Shown: positions 50,801 through 58,905 of the stretch, in pieces
Numbering within the stretch: the first letter of the stretch is position 1
Layout of the letters: every line of letters starts with the position of its first letter
Assembly: GCA_020086605.1 (NCBI GenBank)
Contig: JACBWW010000047.1
Location: forward strand, 5,760,318 to 5,824,317
From: Lanius collurio
Taxonomy: Eukaryota; Chordata; Aves; Passeriformes; Laniidae
Direction of reading: 5' to 3'
DNA: 64,000 bases
Translations under genes and position numbers: made by a program
The notes under the pieces: model-generated
Told to the model about the DNA's origin: nothing
What the model saw: the letters and a program-made list of their open reading frames with translations, nothing else
The model's database searches: none

Positions 50801-53800
50801 GGAATATCCCATCCTCACACCTGTGAGGGTGGAGAGGCCCTGGCACAGGGTGCCCAGAGAAGCTGTGGCTGTCCCTGGATCCCTGGAAATGTCCAAGGCT
50901 TGGAACAGCCTGGGATGGTGGGAGGTGTCCCTGCCCATGGCAGAGGGTAAGACTGGATGAGCTTTAAGGTCCTTTCCAACCCAAACCATTCTGGGATTCT
51001 GTGACAACTGAAAAGACTTTTTGAGGAGAAAAAAAGCTCTAAAGCTTTCCAAAATGGCCTGAGAACACCTTGTATTGCATCACTCTCTCCTCAGGTCATG
51101 GCAACACACACACAGCCGTTGCTGTGGCATTCTGCACATCACTCCTGAATTCAATTTTAATCTTCCAACATTGGCCCCAAGCTTCTTGATGGCAGAGGTA
51201 ACTACACTCCCACACAGCTCTTGTGCCATGAATGCAGCACCCCTTCCTTAGGGCATAGTACTGTACCCTGTGGCACAAGGAGGATTTTTCACATCATTTG
51301 TTGATATTGGCAGAGATTTTAAGGTTTGCACACATTTTTACTCAAAGACTTAGGAGACAAAAGATTTTGCACCGCTAACCTGATCTCTGGTAGGAAGGTC
51401 TTCTTGTAAGCATCCTCAATGTTCTGGAGATAGGAAGGAGACACTTTTTTCTCATATGGCTACAAACAAGCAGAAGAAGTTGTGGAATTAACTTTCTTTT
51501 CCCACCAGTACACACTCCAAGGGCTACTGCACCACCCACTCTGGAATAAGCAGTCAAACATCCAAGCCAACCACACATGCATTAGTGAAAGTTTCAAAGA
51601 ATTAAGACATTTGGAGTGTTTGGAATTCCTTACATGCCATTAAATATCTGGAGCAGCCCTCCGCTTTCCAAGGACTGATTCATCCCTGCTACCTGCACAT
51701 TCCAGGAAGCTGTAATAATCACCCAGAAAACAGGAGAAGACCGAGTCCACTTTTTCCACATGGAGGACAATTTGCACCTATTTCCATAGTTTCGGACCAG
51801 TGCATGGGCAAACACCTGCTCCAAACTCCTTCTGTGGAATTTCATGGGTATCATCCCGGCTGTTAAACAGCTTGCTTTCCACACAGTGTACTTTTAATGC
51901 CACATTTGTGAAACACCAAGAATTTCCCTAATTTACCATGTGTTCCTTCAGTCCTGTCCTGAAATTTAAGCACATTTCCTGCTTGAAATGCTCATCCAAG
52001 TTGCCCATTAGGTTGGTCCCACTAGAAGGCTTTGCTTTTCCCAGTGCCCCACAACAGCACACTGAATACCGAACACTCCATCTGCCAAAGCAGCAGAATT
52101 CCCAAAAAACACCATTCCCAAACAAGTCCTACAGAGCTCAGCACTGCCACTGACCCAAAAAGTCACAAGCTACACCAGACATTTCTGTCCAAAGGTTTCA
52201 AAAATGCCACTGACCTTTATGCTCACAAGGGCCAAGAAGTCACAGGTTCCCCAATACATGAAGAGCTTTCTAACTGAGAACTTTTCCCTAATAAATCAAA
52301 GCTTTCTTTTAATCTATCAGGTTTTTCAGAGTTAAACTGCATTTCCCATAGCCTTTGAACAAGGCAAATATAACTGAAGTCTAATAGCACATCTGCAAAC
52401 AGTTACAAGCACACATCTAAATATCAAAGAAAGCAGGGGAAAAAAAACCCAAATTACAAATCTTACTTAGACCAGTCATTCCCCAAAAGCACTCTAAATT
52501 AGCTTTCCTGACCCAAGGCTAGTTCAATAACACAGCCATCCAGCAGTGATTTGCTGGATTTCAGAGAACTGAGTGAGCCTGCTGATCCCAAGTGACTCAC
52601 ACATGAACCCCAGCACAGGTGTGAAGAAGCAGGAGACAGGGAGCCCAGCTGGGCTGCTGGCACTCAGCAACACCACAGATATCATCTCCAAGTACACTGC
52701 AGAGCTGCCCATGACTCCCAAATGGCAGCTACAAAGCCTGGTATAAAATTCACCTGCTCTTACAACCATTTCTCACTCCAGAAATGACAGCATACTGATG
52801 CAGGCACAGAACAGTTGATTTTTGCACCTCCTTTTTTTTTTTAAGCAAGCATACAAGAATACCCACAGTCATCACCAGCACACAGATCTCAGAGGACAAG
52901 CAGCTCTTCAGAAGCATAATTCAGCAGCAAACCCCACACATAAGGTGTGATCACTACACATATTAGCAGGCAGCAATAATGAGAGACAAGCAGTGATAAG
53001 GGATAAATAAGCAATAACCAGAGCTAAAATTACCTTGCCTTTCTCTTGAATCATCTTCTGCACCTCTGAGACAGGCACATCTACATAAATGACCAAGTGA
53101 GGTGGCAGCAACTCAGAAATGCTGATCTCCTTGACCTCCTTGTAGTGATCAAGACCTGTATAAAACACAAATAAATCACGTTCCTCATCTCTGTACTTGC
53201 AGTCTCTTCTTCTGGGCTCACATAGCAAGTTTAGGGTAGCCTTTTCCTCAAAGACGATTCAGGAATTTTACAGAACAACCAACCTCCAGAGCAAAACAGA
53301 AATCAACTCAGAAGCTACAGACACAGAGCTAAGAATCTAAACACAGTTACATCAAAGAGAGGGTTTATTCCTGACTCAGGTTTAGAGGAATCTCAGCTCT
53401 TCCTCCATCACTTAGTAAGCTGCAGTAGCTGTAATCAAGATGTCTGTTTCCTAAGGATTCCAGTACAATGCAATTTGGGATTTTACATTAAATTGTGGGT
53501 TGCTGGACTTTGCTGCCTCAGCAATGCAGAGCAGGAAGACACAGGTCATTATAAGCAGCTCTCAAGCTCATCCAGCAATTTACAGCAGGCAGTAAAAAAC
53601 AAATAGACCTCTTCCTAAACTTATGCCAAATCAAACAGGAGACTCAGGAGGCAGTCAGGACAACAGTTACCTCCACCTCAGGAGCATCCTAAAGAACAGA
53701 TTTACAGGCAGCAACAGCTCAGGAGCTCAGTGCCCACAACCCCAAAACAAATCACTCAGGTTGAGAGAACATCCCCAAACCACCTGGTTCAACCCCTCTG

Positions 53801-56800
53801 CTGAGAACTCCACCCACAGCCTCCTGACTATCTCCAGGAGGGAGATCCCAGGTGATTTGCTCCAGGGTTTGACTCCCTTCCCAGTGAAAAAGGGTTTTTT
53901 TCCTTACAAATGAAACTCTGTATTTCAAATTGTGCCCTTTATCTTTTGCCCTCTCACAGCCACTGAGACCAGACTGGCTCCACCCAGCAGTGCTCCCCAT
54001 CCCTCCCCTCCCTGTGCCTTTAATACCACTGCTGTCCTGTCACCCCCTGACCCAACCTGCCAGGACCTGACCAGCAAGTGCTTAATGGCAATTCCCATTT
54101 TATGAAGCCATGATGCCTGTTATCCATCACCTCCACATCCTCCTAAGAATACTCTGGTTTCCCAGAGGGTTTGCTCCAGCACCTTCTTGCCACCAAGCAG
54201 AGGCTGACTGGCCTGTAGCTCCCTGGATCCTCCTCCTTTGCCCCTCCTGAAGACAAGGGCAACATCTGGGTTCAGTCAGAGTCCACAGGGCCATTCAAGG
54301 CAAGGCTCATTACTGACCCCACACCTGATGCTGCACAAGCACCCTCTGCCCCAAGAGCCTCGGGTCTCAGTCAGTACCTCACTCACATTTCCAGGGAAAT
54401 ACAGGAGTCTCTGGCTCACAGGAAACAGTGCTAGGGCCCTGGCACAGAGTGCCCAGAGCAGCTGTGGCTGCCCCTGGATCCCTGGCAGTGTCCAGGGCCA
54501 GGTTGGACACTGGGGTTTAGAGCAGCCTGGGGCAGTGGAAGGTGTCCCTTCCCGTGGCAAGGGTGGGAGGAACTTTAAGGTCCCTCCCAACCCAAACCAT
54601 TCCATGAATGCACAGATTCCATGTTGTTTAACATAGCAGCAACACCAAAGCCTGGAAGAAAACCTGGAAGTCACATAGCTTGAGGTCAGTCCTTGACACA
54701 CAAAACAGCACCACATGAACACCGAATATTTAAAGGAATCCCACCTTCCAAGCAGGCCTTTCTCATTTCTTTTTTTTAAAGTAAGCTACCAGATTTCTGA
54801 CAGATTATGGCAAAACAGGTTCCTTTTGCCTGGCAGGAACTCACATCTCTTGTGGATGTATCCTTGCTTTAACATGGCATCCAGGAACACAAAGTCGCTG
54901 TAGGGAGAGCGCTCCAGCACTACACCTTGACCTGCAAAGGGGAGAACAGGCTCCAGGTTGGAACACAAAGAGTTGGAAGGTCCCTTCCAGCCCAACCCAT
55001 TCTGCAATTGCAGGAGCCCCAACCTGTGCTGAGCAGGTGCTCCAGGGCATCAGCATACTGCAGGACACGGTTCCCGTAGATCCAGGACTGCAGGCGGTAC
55101 GAGTGACCGTCGGGAGACCTGGGGTCCGTGTAGAACTTCTCCAGGCTACAGAAACCATTGAACTTCTCAGGCAGCAGCTTCCCGTCCCCCGAGATCCTGT
55201 CCTGGTAATAGATGTCTGCTTCAGGGAAGTATTTCATTCCTGACAAAAAAAACCCACAGCCACAGCAGAAATTAGTTGTGCTCATTTACAACAATAACCT
55301 CTCCAGCCACTGAACACACAACTGTTCCTCAAACAGCTCCCAAACAGTCCCAACCCATTTGTCTGTCACAGCACAGAGCAGTGAACCCAAACTCCAAGCT
55401 CTGCCACACCCCACTGAGAGCTGAGCTGTTCCAAGCACAGCCTTGGGCACATCCACGTGGAAAGTCCAAGCTCTCCAGGAGCACAGTGAGCTCATCGACT
55501 CCTTTAGAACTGAAACCTCACTCACAACAAATCCCAAAGACCTGACACACACCCCCATCCCAAACCTCACCAACATCATCCATTAACCCTGCCCAACCAA
55601 GCGTTGCTGCTTTGGGGAGCCTCCTCTGCACAACTTTACTCACCATTAAATCCTACAAACTCTTAGGGAATCAGTCACAGCAAGACCTACCCAGTTTCTC
55701 TGCTATTTGCTGTGCCAGCTTGCCCTTCCCAGAAGACAGATTCCCCTCCACCGTGAAGACTTTGCTGTGCTCTCTGAACTTCTTGCTGGCCCTTTCTCCC
55801 AGCATATAGGTCAGCCACCCATACTGCAGACTCTGCTCAGGGCTGGTGTGGATTCTTGCCTGGAAAAAAAAGCACATGGACATCAGCAGATTAGGAGTGC
55901 TTTTTTAGCTGAAAATGCAGCTTTTTCAGACACTCCTACAGACATGACACACTCTCACACATCTAATACAAGAAATCTTTATTCAGTAACCTTAGCACTG
56001 TCATTCCAGCTTAGCAAGTGAAGCAGCGGTTAGGCTGGGAAGCTGTTCATGAAATTAAAGGCTGAGAAGACAGAAAGCATGAAACAATTTTCAGTCTGAA
56101 GGCCAGACACACAATGTGCCCAGAGTTCCCAAGGGAGACCCCACAGCATACTTTTGCTTGTATTTTGTTCATTGTTGGGCACATAACAACACTAAACGCA
56201 CTCTCAGCACAGTTACAGCTTCATTTCAACGTAGTTTAGCAGGCAAAAGTTTGGATTTGTTAATTTTGGAGGTCTTGTCCAGCCTTAACTACTCCGTGAC
56301 TTCTGCACAACACAAAGGCGGCAAGAGGGACCCACCTGGGCTGTGGGGTTAAAGGAAGGGCCATTTTGAGCCCTGCTCAGACCCTCCCACAGACCCCGAC
56401 AAACACTGCACAAGCCTCATTCTGAGCAGTGCAGCGACCTTTCTCACACAGAGGGGGGTTCATTGCTATTTAATGCTCCTTTCCTCGCAGCCCCGCTGGC
56501 CACAGCCACAACCGAAGGTCACTGCACTCTTCCGCTCTCAGGCATTCGCTCCAGCCCACTTCGCATTTCGCCGCCTCTCCCCGCTCCCTGCTGGCAATAC
56601 CCCTTCCCAAGGGGCAGCTCAGCCCCACGAAGAGTCACCCCCAGCAGGACGGAGCTCAGGAAAGAGCCCTGCCCGCCCACCTCCGTTTACCCTCGGCAGA
56701 GCAGAGCTCTGGATAGAGCCCTCTCGGCCGCCCCACCAACACCCAGCAGAGGGGAGCCCCAGCCCGGAGCCCGACCCGGCCGCCCCAGCAGGAAGAAGCG

Positions 56801-56931
56801 CAGCGCTCCCCGCGGCGTTCCCCGCTCACCCCCAGCAGGACGGGGCCCAGCGCGGCACTGCCCGGCCCGGGGCTCCCCCGCCGGCCCCGGGCGGCCGCGG
56901 CCCGGCCGAGCCGGGACACCCACAAGGACAT
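29781..56931 (-). CDS. NDUFA10: NDUFA10 gene, ten coding exons, complete
   Basis: Encodes the 42-kDa accessory subunit of mitochondrial complex I, on the matrix side of the membrane arm, a member of the deoxynucleoside kinase fold family. Ten exons (102, 169, 216, 87, 122, 80, 55, 86, 109 and 69 nt) join in continuous phase to 1,095 nt, 364 residues plus stop; human is 355. Residues 1-34 are Arg/Ala-rich with no acidic residue, like a mitochondrial targeting peptide. The P-loop-like GNLSSGKGK is at 73-81, with Gly where active kinases have Ser/Thr after the Lys, as in mammalian NDUFA10. The family ERS motif is at 169-171. The C-terminus ends in GDKWIWLK, as in mammals. Introns lengthen downstream (970, 451, 92, 1689, 1574, 3074, 3545, 5298 and 9363 bp). 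All splice sites are GT-AG. No frameshift or premature stop was seen. The gene is divergent from the AHR-like gene. Confidence 0.96.
32134..32265 (+). mobile_element. CR1: CR1 3'-end fragment in NDUFA10 intron 9
   Basis: GATCCCTGGAAGTGTCCCAG to CCCAACCCATTCCACAATTT. Antisense to NDUFA10. Confidence 0.85.
32590..33130. promoter_or_regulatory. Candidate intronic enhancer in NDUFA10 intron 9
   Basis: Repeat-free and AT-balanced, with a perfect MEF2-type site CTATAAATAG at 32908-32917, a CACGTG at 32747-32752, and clustered GATCA and homeodomain-like motifs. It has the texture of conserved noncoding DNA. Function is an inference from motifs only. Confidence 0.3.
33341..33528 (+). mobile_element. 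CR1: CR1 3'-end copy in NDUFA10 intron 9
   Basis: TTAGGGAAAGAATTCTTCAT, GTGGATGTGGCACCTGGGGA and CTCTCCAACCCCAAGGATCC, the subfamily with the GATGTGGCAC block. Antisense to NDUFA10. Confidence 0.85.
35622..35917 (+). mobile_element. CR1: CR1 copy in NDUFA10 intron 9, intact 3' terminus
   Basis: About 295 bp, ending with the repeated terminal octamer pattern TGTGATTCTTTGATTCTCTG. Antisense to NDUFA10. Confidence 0.9.
36206..36220. repeat. Poly-G run (15)
   Basis: Fifteen consecutive G bases in NDUFA10 intron 9 (C run in the transcript). Likely length-unstable and a probable sequencing-error hotspot. Confidence 0.9.
39213..39321 (-). CDS. NDUFA10: NDUFA10 coding exon 9 (residues 306-342)
   Basis: The acceptor has a C-rich tract ending CCCCAG before 39321; the donor GTGAGTG starts at 39212. 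It encodes [20 protein letters not shown], then [16 protein letters not shown], aligning with the mammalian VQDKFEVL segment. Exon 8 joins it in phase 2 to form Tyr. A CR1 copy begins 67 bp upstream of the acceptor. Confidence 0.95.
39388..39562 (+). mobile_element. CR1: CR1 3'-end copy close to NDUFA10 exon 9
   Basis: AAGCTGTGGCTGCCCCTGGA to ACATTCTGGGATTCATAATC. It starts 67 bp from the exon 9 acceptor and is antisense to the gene, so its A/T-poor interior overlaps the region where the branch point must lie. Confidence 0.87.
41871..41972 (+). mobile_element. CR1: CR1 3'-end fragment in NDUFA10 intron 8
   Basis: GACAGGGCTTGGAGCAGCCT to CCAACCCAAACCATTCCCC. About 100 bp, antisense to the gene. 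Confidence 0.85.
42672..42892 (+). mobile_element. CR1: CR1 3'-end copy in NDUFA10 intron 8
   Basis: CCTAGGTTGGATATTTGGGG, TGTGGCTGTGGCACTTGGGG and TTCCAACCTAAAGAATCCC. GATGTGGCAC-type subfamily, antisense to the gene. Confidence 0.85.
43370..43418 (+). mobile_element. CR1: CR1 3' terminus remnant in NDUFA10 intron 8
   Basis: Ends CCTTCCAGTGTAGGATATTT TATGATTCTGTGG, matching the CR1 terminus. Only about 50 bp remain. Confidence 0.65.
44620..44705 (-). CDS. NDUFA10: NDUFA10 coding exon 8 (residues 278-305)
   Basis: The acceptor TTCCAG precedes 44705 and the consensus donor GTAAGT starts at 44619; phase 2 out. It encodes [19 protein letters not shown] and HHLRL, nearly identical to mammals in the first half. 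Reading on without splicing gives an immediate stop (TAG) at the donor. Confidence 0.95.
44706..48250 (-). other. NDUFA10: NDUFA10 intron 7 (3.5 kb)
   Basis: AT-rich unique sequence with one short CR1 tail and A/T runs at 46,339 and 47,365. Nothing else recognised. Confidence 0.8.
46838..46897 (+). mobile_element. CR1: CR1 3' terminus remnant in NDUFA10 intron 7
   Basis: GGGCTGGATAATCTTACAGG, CTTTTCCAACC and TTCTGTGGTATTGT resemble a CR1 tail. Short and diverged. Confidence 0.6.
48251..48305 (-). CDS. NDUFA10: NDUFA10 coding exon 7 (residues 259-277)
   Basis: A 55-nt exon with acceptor TTTGCAG before 48305 and a consensus donor GTAAGT from 48250. It encodes [16 protein letters not shown]. 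The core EVLQY matches mammalian NDUFA10; the rest varies. It is too short to appear as an open frame on its own and was identified by phase and alignment order. Confidence 0.92.
49073..49212 (-). mobile_element. CR1: CR1 3'-end copy in NDUFA10 intron 6, sense
   Basis: GAGTCCCAGATGGTTTGGGT to CTTCCAGGGATGGGACAGGC. One of only two CR1 copies in the gene that lie in the same direction as transcription. Confidence 0.86.
49332..49428. repeat. Tandem duplication of a 48-bp unit
   Basis: TGACTCTGCAGATTATCAGG and the next 28 bases to CTGCTCAG are repeated at once from 49380 with a few substitutions and one inserted base. It lies in NDUFA10 intron 6. Confidence 0.93.
50777..51003 (+). mobile_element. 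CR1: CR1 3'-end copy in NDUFA10 intron 6
   Basis: GAGGGCAGGGATAGATATTG to AAACCATTCTGGGATTCTGTG, antisense to the gene. Confidence 0.88.
51380..51459 (-). CDS. NDUFA10: NDUFA10 coding exon 6 (residues 233-258)
   Basis: The acceptor TTTGTAG precedes 51459 and the donor GTTAGC starts at 51379, a weaker donor than the others; phase 2 out. It encodes [17 protein letters not shown]. The last two bases plus the first base of exon 7 make Ser259, which aligns with human Ser250, reported to be phosphorylated in a PINK1-dependent way. Confidence 0.93.
51460..53033 (-). other. NDUFA10: NDUFA10 intron 5 (1.6 kb)
   Basis: Unique AT-rich sequence, no repeat or exon recognised. Confidence 0.8.
53034..53155 (-). 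CDS. NDUFA10: NDUFA10 coding exon 5 (residues 192-232)
   Basis: The acceptor TATACAG precedes 53155 and the donor GTAATT starts at 53033; the exon ends in phase 0. The split Cys codon (T from exon 4, GT here) restores CLDHYKEV as in mammals. It contains [18 protein letters not shown], the most conserved beta-strand block of the family. Confidence 0.96.
53752..54290 (-). mobile_element. CR1: CR1 copy in NDUFA10 intron 4, long internal segment
   Basis: About 540 bp in reverse orientation, including the diagnostic block AGGCTGACTGGCCTGTAGCT with CACCTTCTTGCCACC just before it and GGATCCTCCTCCTTTGCCCC just after, from the reverse-transcriptase-proximal part of CR1. It extends further 5' than any other copy here. 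Sense to NDUFA10. Reading frames are broken. Confidence 0.75.
54432..54622 (+). mobile_element. CR1: CR1 3'-end copy in NDUFA10 intron 4
   Basis: GGGCCCTGGCACAGAGTGCC to AACCCAAACCATTCCATGAA, antisense to the gene. Confidence 0.87.
54845..54931 (-). CDS. NDUFA10: NDUFA10 coding exon 4 (residues 163-191)
   Basis: The acceptor AG is at 54933-54932 and the donor is a consensus GTGAGT from 54844. It encodes QGVVLERS, the family ERS motif at residues 169-171, followed by [10 protein letters not shown]. Reading straight through the donor would encode a short tail, which is why a naive open frame runs past this exon. Confidence 0.95.
54968..55013 (+). mobile_element. CR1: CR1 tail inside the 92-bp NDUFA10 intron 3
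   Basis: AGTTGGAAGGTCCCTTCCAG, then CCCAACCCATTCTGCAATTG, matching the CR1 3' terminus. It fills half of intron 3 and is antisense to the gene. Confidence 0.75.
55024..55239 (-). CDS. NDUFA10: NDUFA10 coding exon 3 (residues 91-162)
   Basis: The acceptor is at 55241-55240 and the donor GTTGGG starts at 55023; phase 1 in and out. It contains [22 protein letters not shown] and YRLQSWIY, which align with the nucleoside-pocket part of the kinase fold in mammalian NDUFA10. The donor lies only 11 bp from a CR1 tail inside the 92-bp intron 3. Confidence 0.96.
55691..55859 (-). CDS. NDUFA10: NDUFA10 coding exon 2 (residues 35-90)
   Basis: The acceptor CAG ends at 55860 and the donor GTAGGT starts at 55690; the exon ends in phase 1. 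It begins with ARIHTS, close to the mature N-terminus in mammals, and carries the P-loop-like GNLSSGKGK (residues 73-81) after the strand VFTVE. The Lys of the loop is kept; the following hydroxyl residue of active kinases is Gly. Confidence 0.95.
55860..56829 (-). other. NDUFA10: NDUFA10 intron 1 (970 bp)
   Basis: Begins inside the CpG island and becomes AT-rich toward exon 2. One doubtful CR1 tail at 56,271. Intron 2 (55,240-55,690, 451 bp) likewise holds nothing recognisable. Confidence 0.8.
56271..56303 (+). mobile_element. CR1: Possible CR1 tail remnant in NDUFA10 intron 1
   Basis: GGTCTTGTCCAGCCTTAACT ACTCCGTGACTTC resembles a diverged CR1 terminus. Too short to be certain. Confidence 0.45.
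56830..56931 (-). CDS. NDUFA10: NDUFA10 coding exon 1 (residues 1-34)
   Basis: Starts at the ATG at 56931-56929 with G at -3. Encodes an Arg/Ala/Gly-rich N-terminus starting [10 protein letters not shown], consistent with a mitochondrial presequence. The donor GTGAGC begins at 56829 and the exon ends in phase 0. The frame stays open upstream into the 5' flank, but this ATG gives a presequence of the length usual for the family. Confidence 0.9.
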
Positions 56932-57060
56932 GGCGGTGCCGGGCGGAGGGCGGCGGCGCGCGGCGATGACGTCGGGCGGCAGCAGCGGCGCGCGGGGCTG
57001 ATGAACGCGCGGGCCGGCCCCGCCCACAGCCCCACCCCCCAAAGGCCACGCCCATCGCGC
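56932..57060 (-). promoter_or_regulatory. NDUFA10: NDUFA10 CpG-island promoter with CRE/ATF site
   Basis: Very CpG-rich, TATA-less sequence directly upstream of the NDUFA10 ATG. A TGACGTC core (CREB/ATF type) lies at 56967-56973, 36 bp from the ATG. A CCCCGCCC GC box is at 57018-57025 and an AGGCCACGCCC-type box at 57042-57052. This mix is usual for nuclear genes of oxidative phosphorylation. The transcription start is not visible from sequence alone. Confidence 0.7.
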
Positions 57061-57101
57061 CGTGTGGGCTCTGGCAGGGGCGGCGGAGAGGGGCTGGCCG
57101 C

Positions 57102-57412
57102 GGTAGGGACAGGGAGCAGCGGGGCAGGGATCTGTGGGGTTAGGGAGCAGGTGGGATAGGGAACAGCTCCGTTAGGGACAGAGATGTAGGGGCACCGGGA
57201 ACAACCGAGTTCAGGGAGTAGGCGGGATAGGGAACGCGGCGCGTTGGGGACTAGCGGGAATGGGGAACACCGTGGTTAGGGAACAGACGGGATATGGAAC
57301 AGGCGGGACCGGGAACAGCCGAGTTAGGGAGCAGGTGGGACAGGGGACAGCCTGGTTAGGCAGGGAACAGCCTAGTTAGGGACTGGGCGGGATAAGGGAC
57401 AGACAGGATGCC
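57102..57412. repeat. Degenerate G-rich minisatellite, unit about 32 bp
   Basis: About nine imperfect units of roughly 32 bp built on GTTAGGGA, GGGAACAGCC and GGCGGGATA. GTTAGGG recurs at least five times. It sits just upstream of the NDUFA10 promoter and is noncoding. The plus strand is G-rich with closely spaced GGG runs, so it might form G-quadruplexes. Confidence 0.8.
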
Positions 57413-58117
57413 TGCAGCACGTCTGCCCGCGGGTCCCCGCAGGCGGGAGCCTGGGCTACGTCTCTTTCCAATACCTGCGCATCGAGTTGTCCTAATTCCC
57501 TCTGCACCCAGCTTTGGGTGCTTGACCAGCGTCTCCAAGCTTCCCTTACCTCACCTGCCTGCAGGTGAGCCCACGGGAGCGGGCAGGGACGTCCCGCAGT
57601 GCTCCCGTCGTGGTGCCTCAGATCCCATCCCTGCTGAGCCTTTCCAGTGCCGCCAGGCGGGAACTGGGACAGGACACCTGGCTGTCCATGTGCCCCGGGA
57701 GGTGAATCCCAGGGAGAAAACAGCTACATCTGCCTGACTGGGCTCTTGTTCTGTACGAGCGCCTGGTTTTAGGGTAAGACATTTCACAGCCCCTTTCCTG
57801 CTGCTGCCAGTAGTGCCAGAGACATCCCTGGAGGGTTCCTGGCTTTTAGATTTGGAACATGTGCAGTGCCCCAAGCCGGGCTCTGTCTGGGAGGAGATGA
57901 GATGCCTTTGGAAACCTTTTTGCCTAAAGCTGCTCTGGATTTTGCTCCATCTCTTTCCACTGGGTGGAAGGAAGTAAATCAGGTGGGTTTTCCCAGAGAA
58001 AAGCTGGCAGTAGAAGAGTGATGTCGAGCTGCTTTGAAAAAGCTCTGGGATTTGTAGGAGCTGGGAAGGAGAAGTCCGGGAGGAGAGCACTGGGGGGCTT
58101 AACCAAATGAGGGACCA
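57413..58117. other. Intergenic sequence between NDUFA10 and AHR-like gene
   Basis: Unique sequence, CpG-rich at its left edge (57,410-57,440) and ordinary after that. No exon, RNA gene or further repeat was recognised. Confidence 0.5.
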
Positions 58118-58262
58118 CGTGTGTCTTCATGTGGATGTGCCATCTGGGGACATGGTCAGGGCAGGGCAGGACATCTGGGTTGGTCAGGGCAGTGCTGGGG
58201 GAACGGCTGGGCTTGATGATCTCAGAGATCCTTTCCAGCCAAAGTGATTTTGTGATTCCCAA
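58118..58262 (+). mobile_element. CR1: CR1 3'-end copy
   Basis: ATGTGGATGTGCCATCTGGG, GGGCTTGATGATCTCAGAGA and CCTTTCCAGCCAAAGTGATT TTGTGATTCCC. Between NDUFA10 and the AHR-like gene. Confidence 0.85.
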
Positions 58263-58683
58263 ATCTGTGGGTGTCCCAAGAGCTCCGGAAACTGCTTTCC
58301 CACAGCTCTGCTTGCCTCTGGAGCACCCAAGAGCTGGATGCCTGGGCCACCTTCTTCCTGCAGCCTCCTATCTCCACTTGATGGAGACACTGGAGTGCAA
58401 TTCCCGGCCTGAGCTGGATCCTCGCCTGCCTAATTTAAAAACAGCCAAATTACTGAGTCTGGGAAGGTCATAACCAAACGTTTTACATGTTTCCCATCAA
58501 AGTGACATCAGCTCTGCTGATGTGGCACATTTGTGACACTGGTGACAGCTTCTGCTTTTCCCCTTGGCAAGAAGCAATCAAGTTTCATTTCAAGGATTTA
58601 TCCCTGGAATTTGCAAACGGCTTGAAAAACCCAACCAAACAATCCACAAAGAATGGGTCTGGGTTTCCTTAACAGCTCTGTCT

Positions 58684-58799
58684 GCAACCATCCCAGGGTG
58701 CTCCAAGCCCAGTCCAGCCTGGCCTTGAGCACTTCCAGGGATGGGGCAGCCACAGCTTCCTGGGACAACCTGTGCCAGGGCCTCCCCACAGCAGCTGGG
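58684..58799 (-). mobile_element. CR1: CR1 3' region fragment
   Basis: CAACCATCCCAGGGTGCTCC through AGCACTTCCAGGGATGGGGC to CTGTGCCAGGGCC. Reverse orientation, terminal tail missing. Confidence 0.83.
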
Positions 58800-58905
58800 G
58801 CTGGTTTTGGGGGGACGAGCAGAAGCTTTGGGCATCATTAACTCAGGGAAATGCAAAGTGTGAGGGAACAGGCTGGCTTTTCCTGAAGGGGCTCAGGCTC
58901 TGGAA

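Larger units (their letters stand above)
48306..51379 (-). other. NDUFA10: NDUFA10 intron 6 (3.1 kb)
   Basis: Two CR1 copies in opposite directions and the 48-bp tandem duplication. No exon recognised; the 166-residue frame at 49.8-50.3 kb has no family match. Confidence 0.8.
53156..54844 (-). other. NDUFA10: NDUFA10 intron 4 (1.7 kb)
   Basis: Nearly half is CR1: a 540-bp sense copy and a 190-bp antisense copy. The remainder is unique. Confidence 0.8.
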
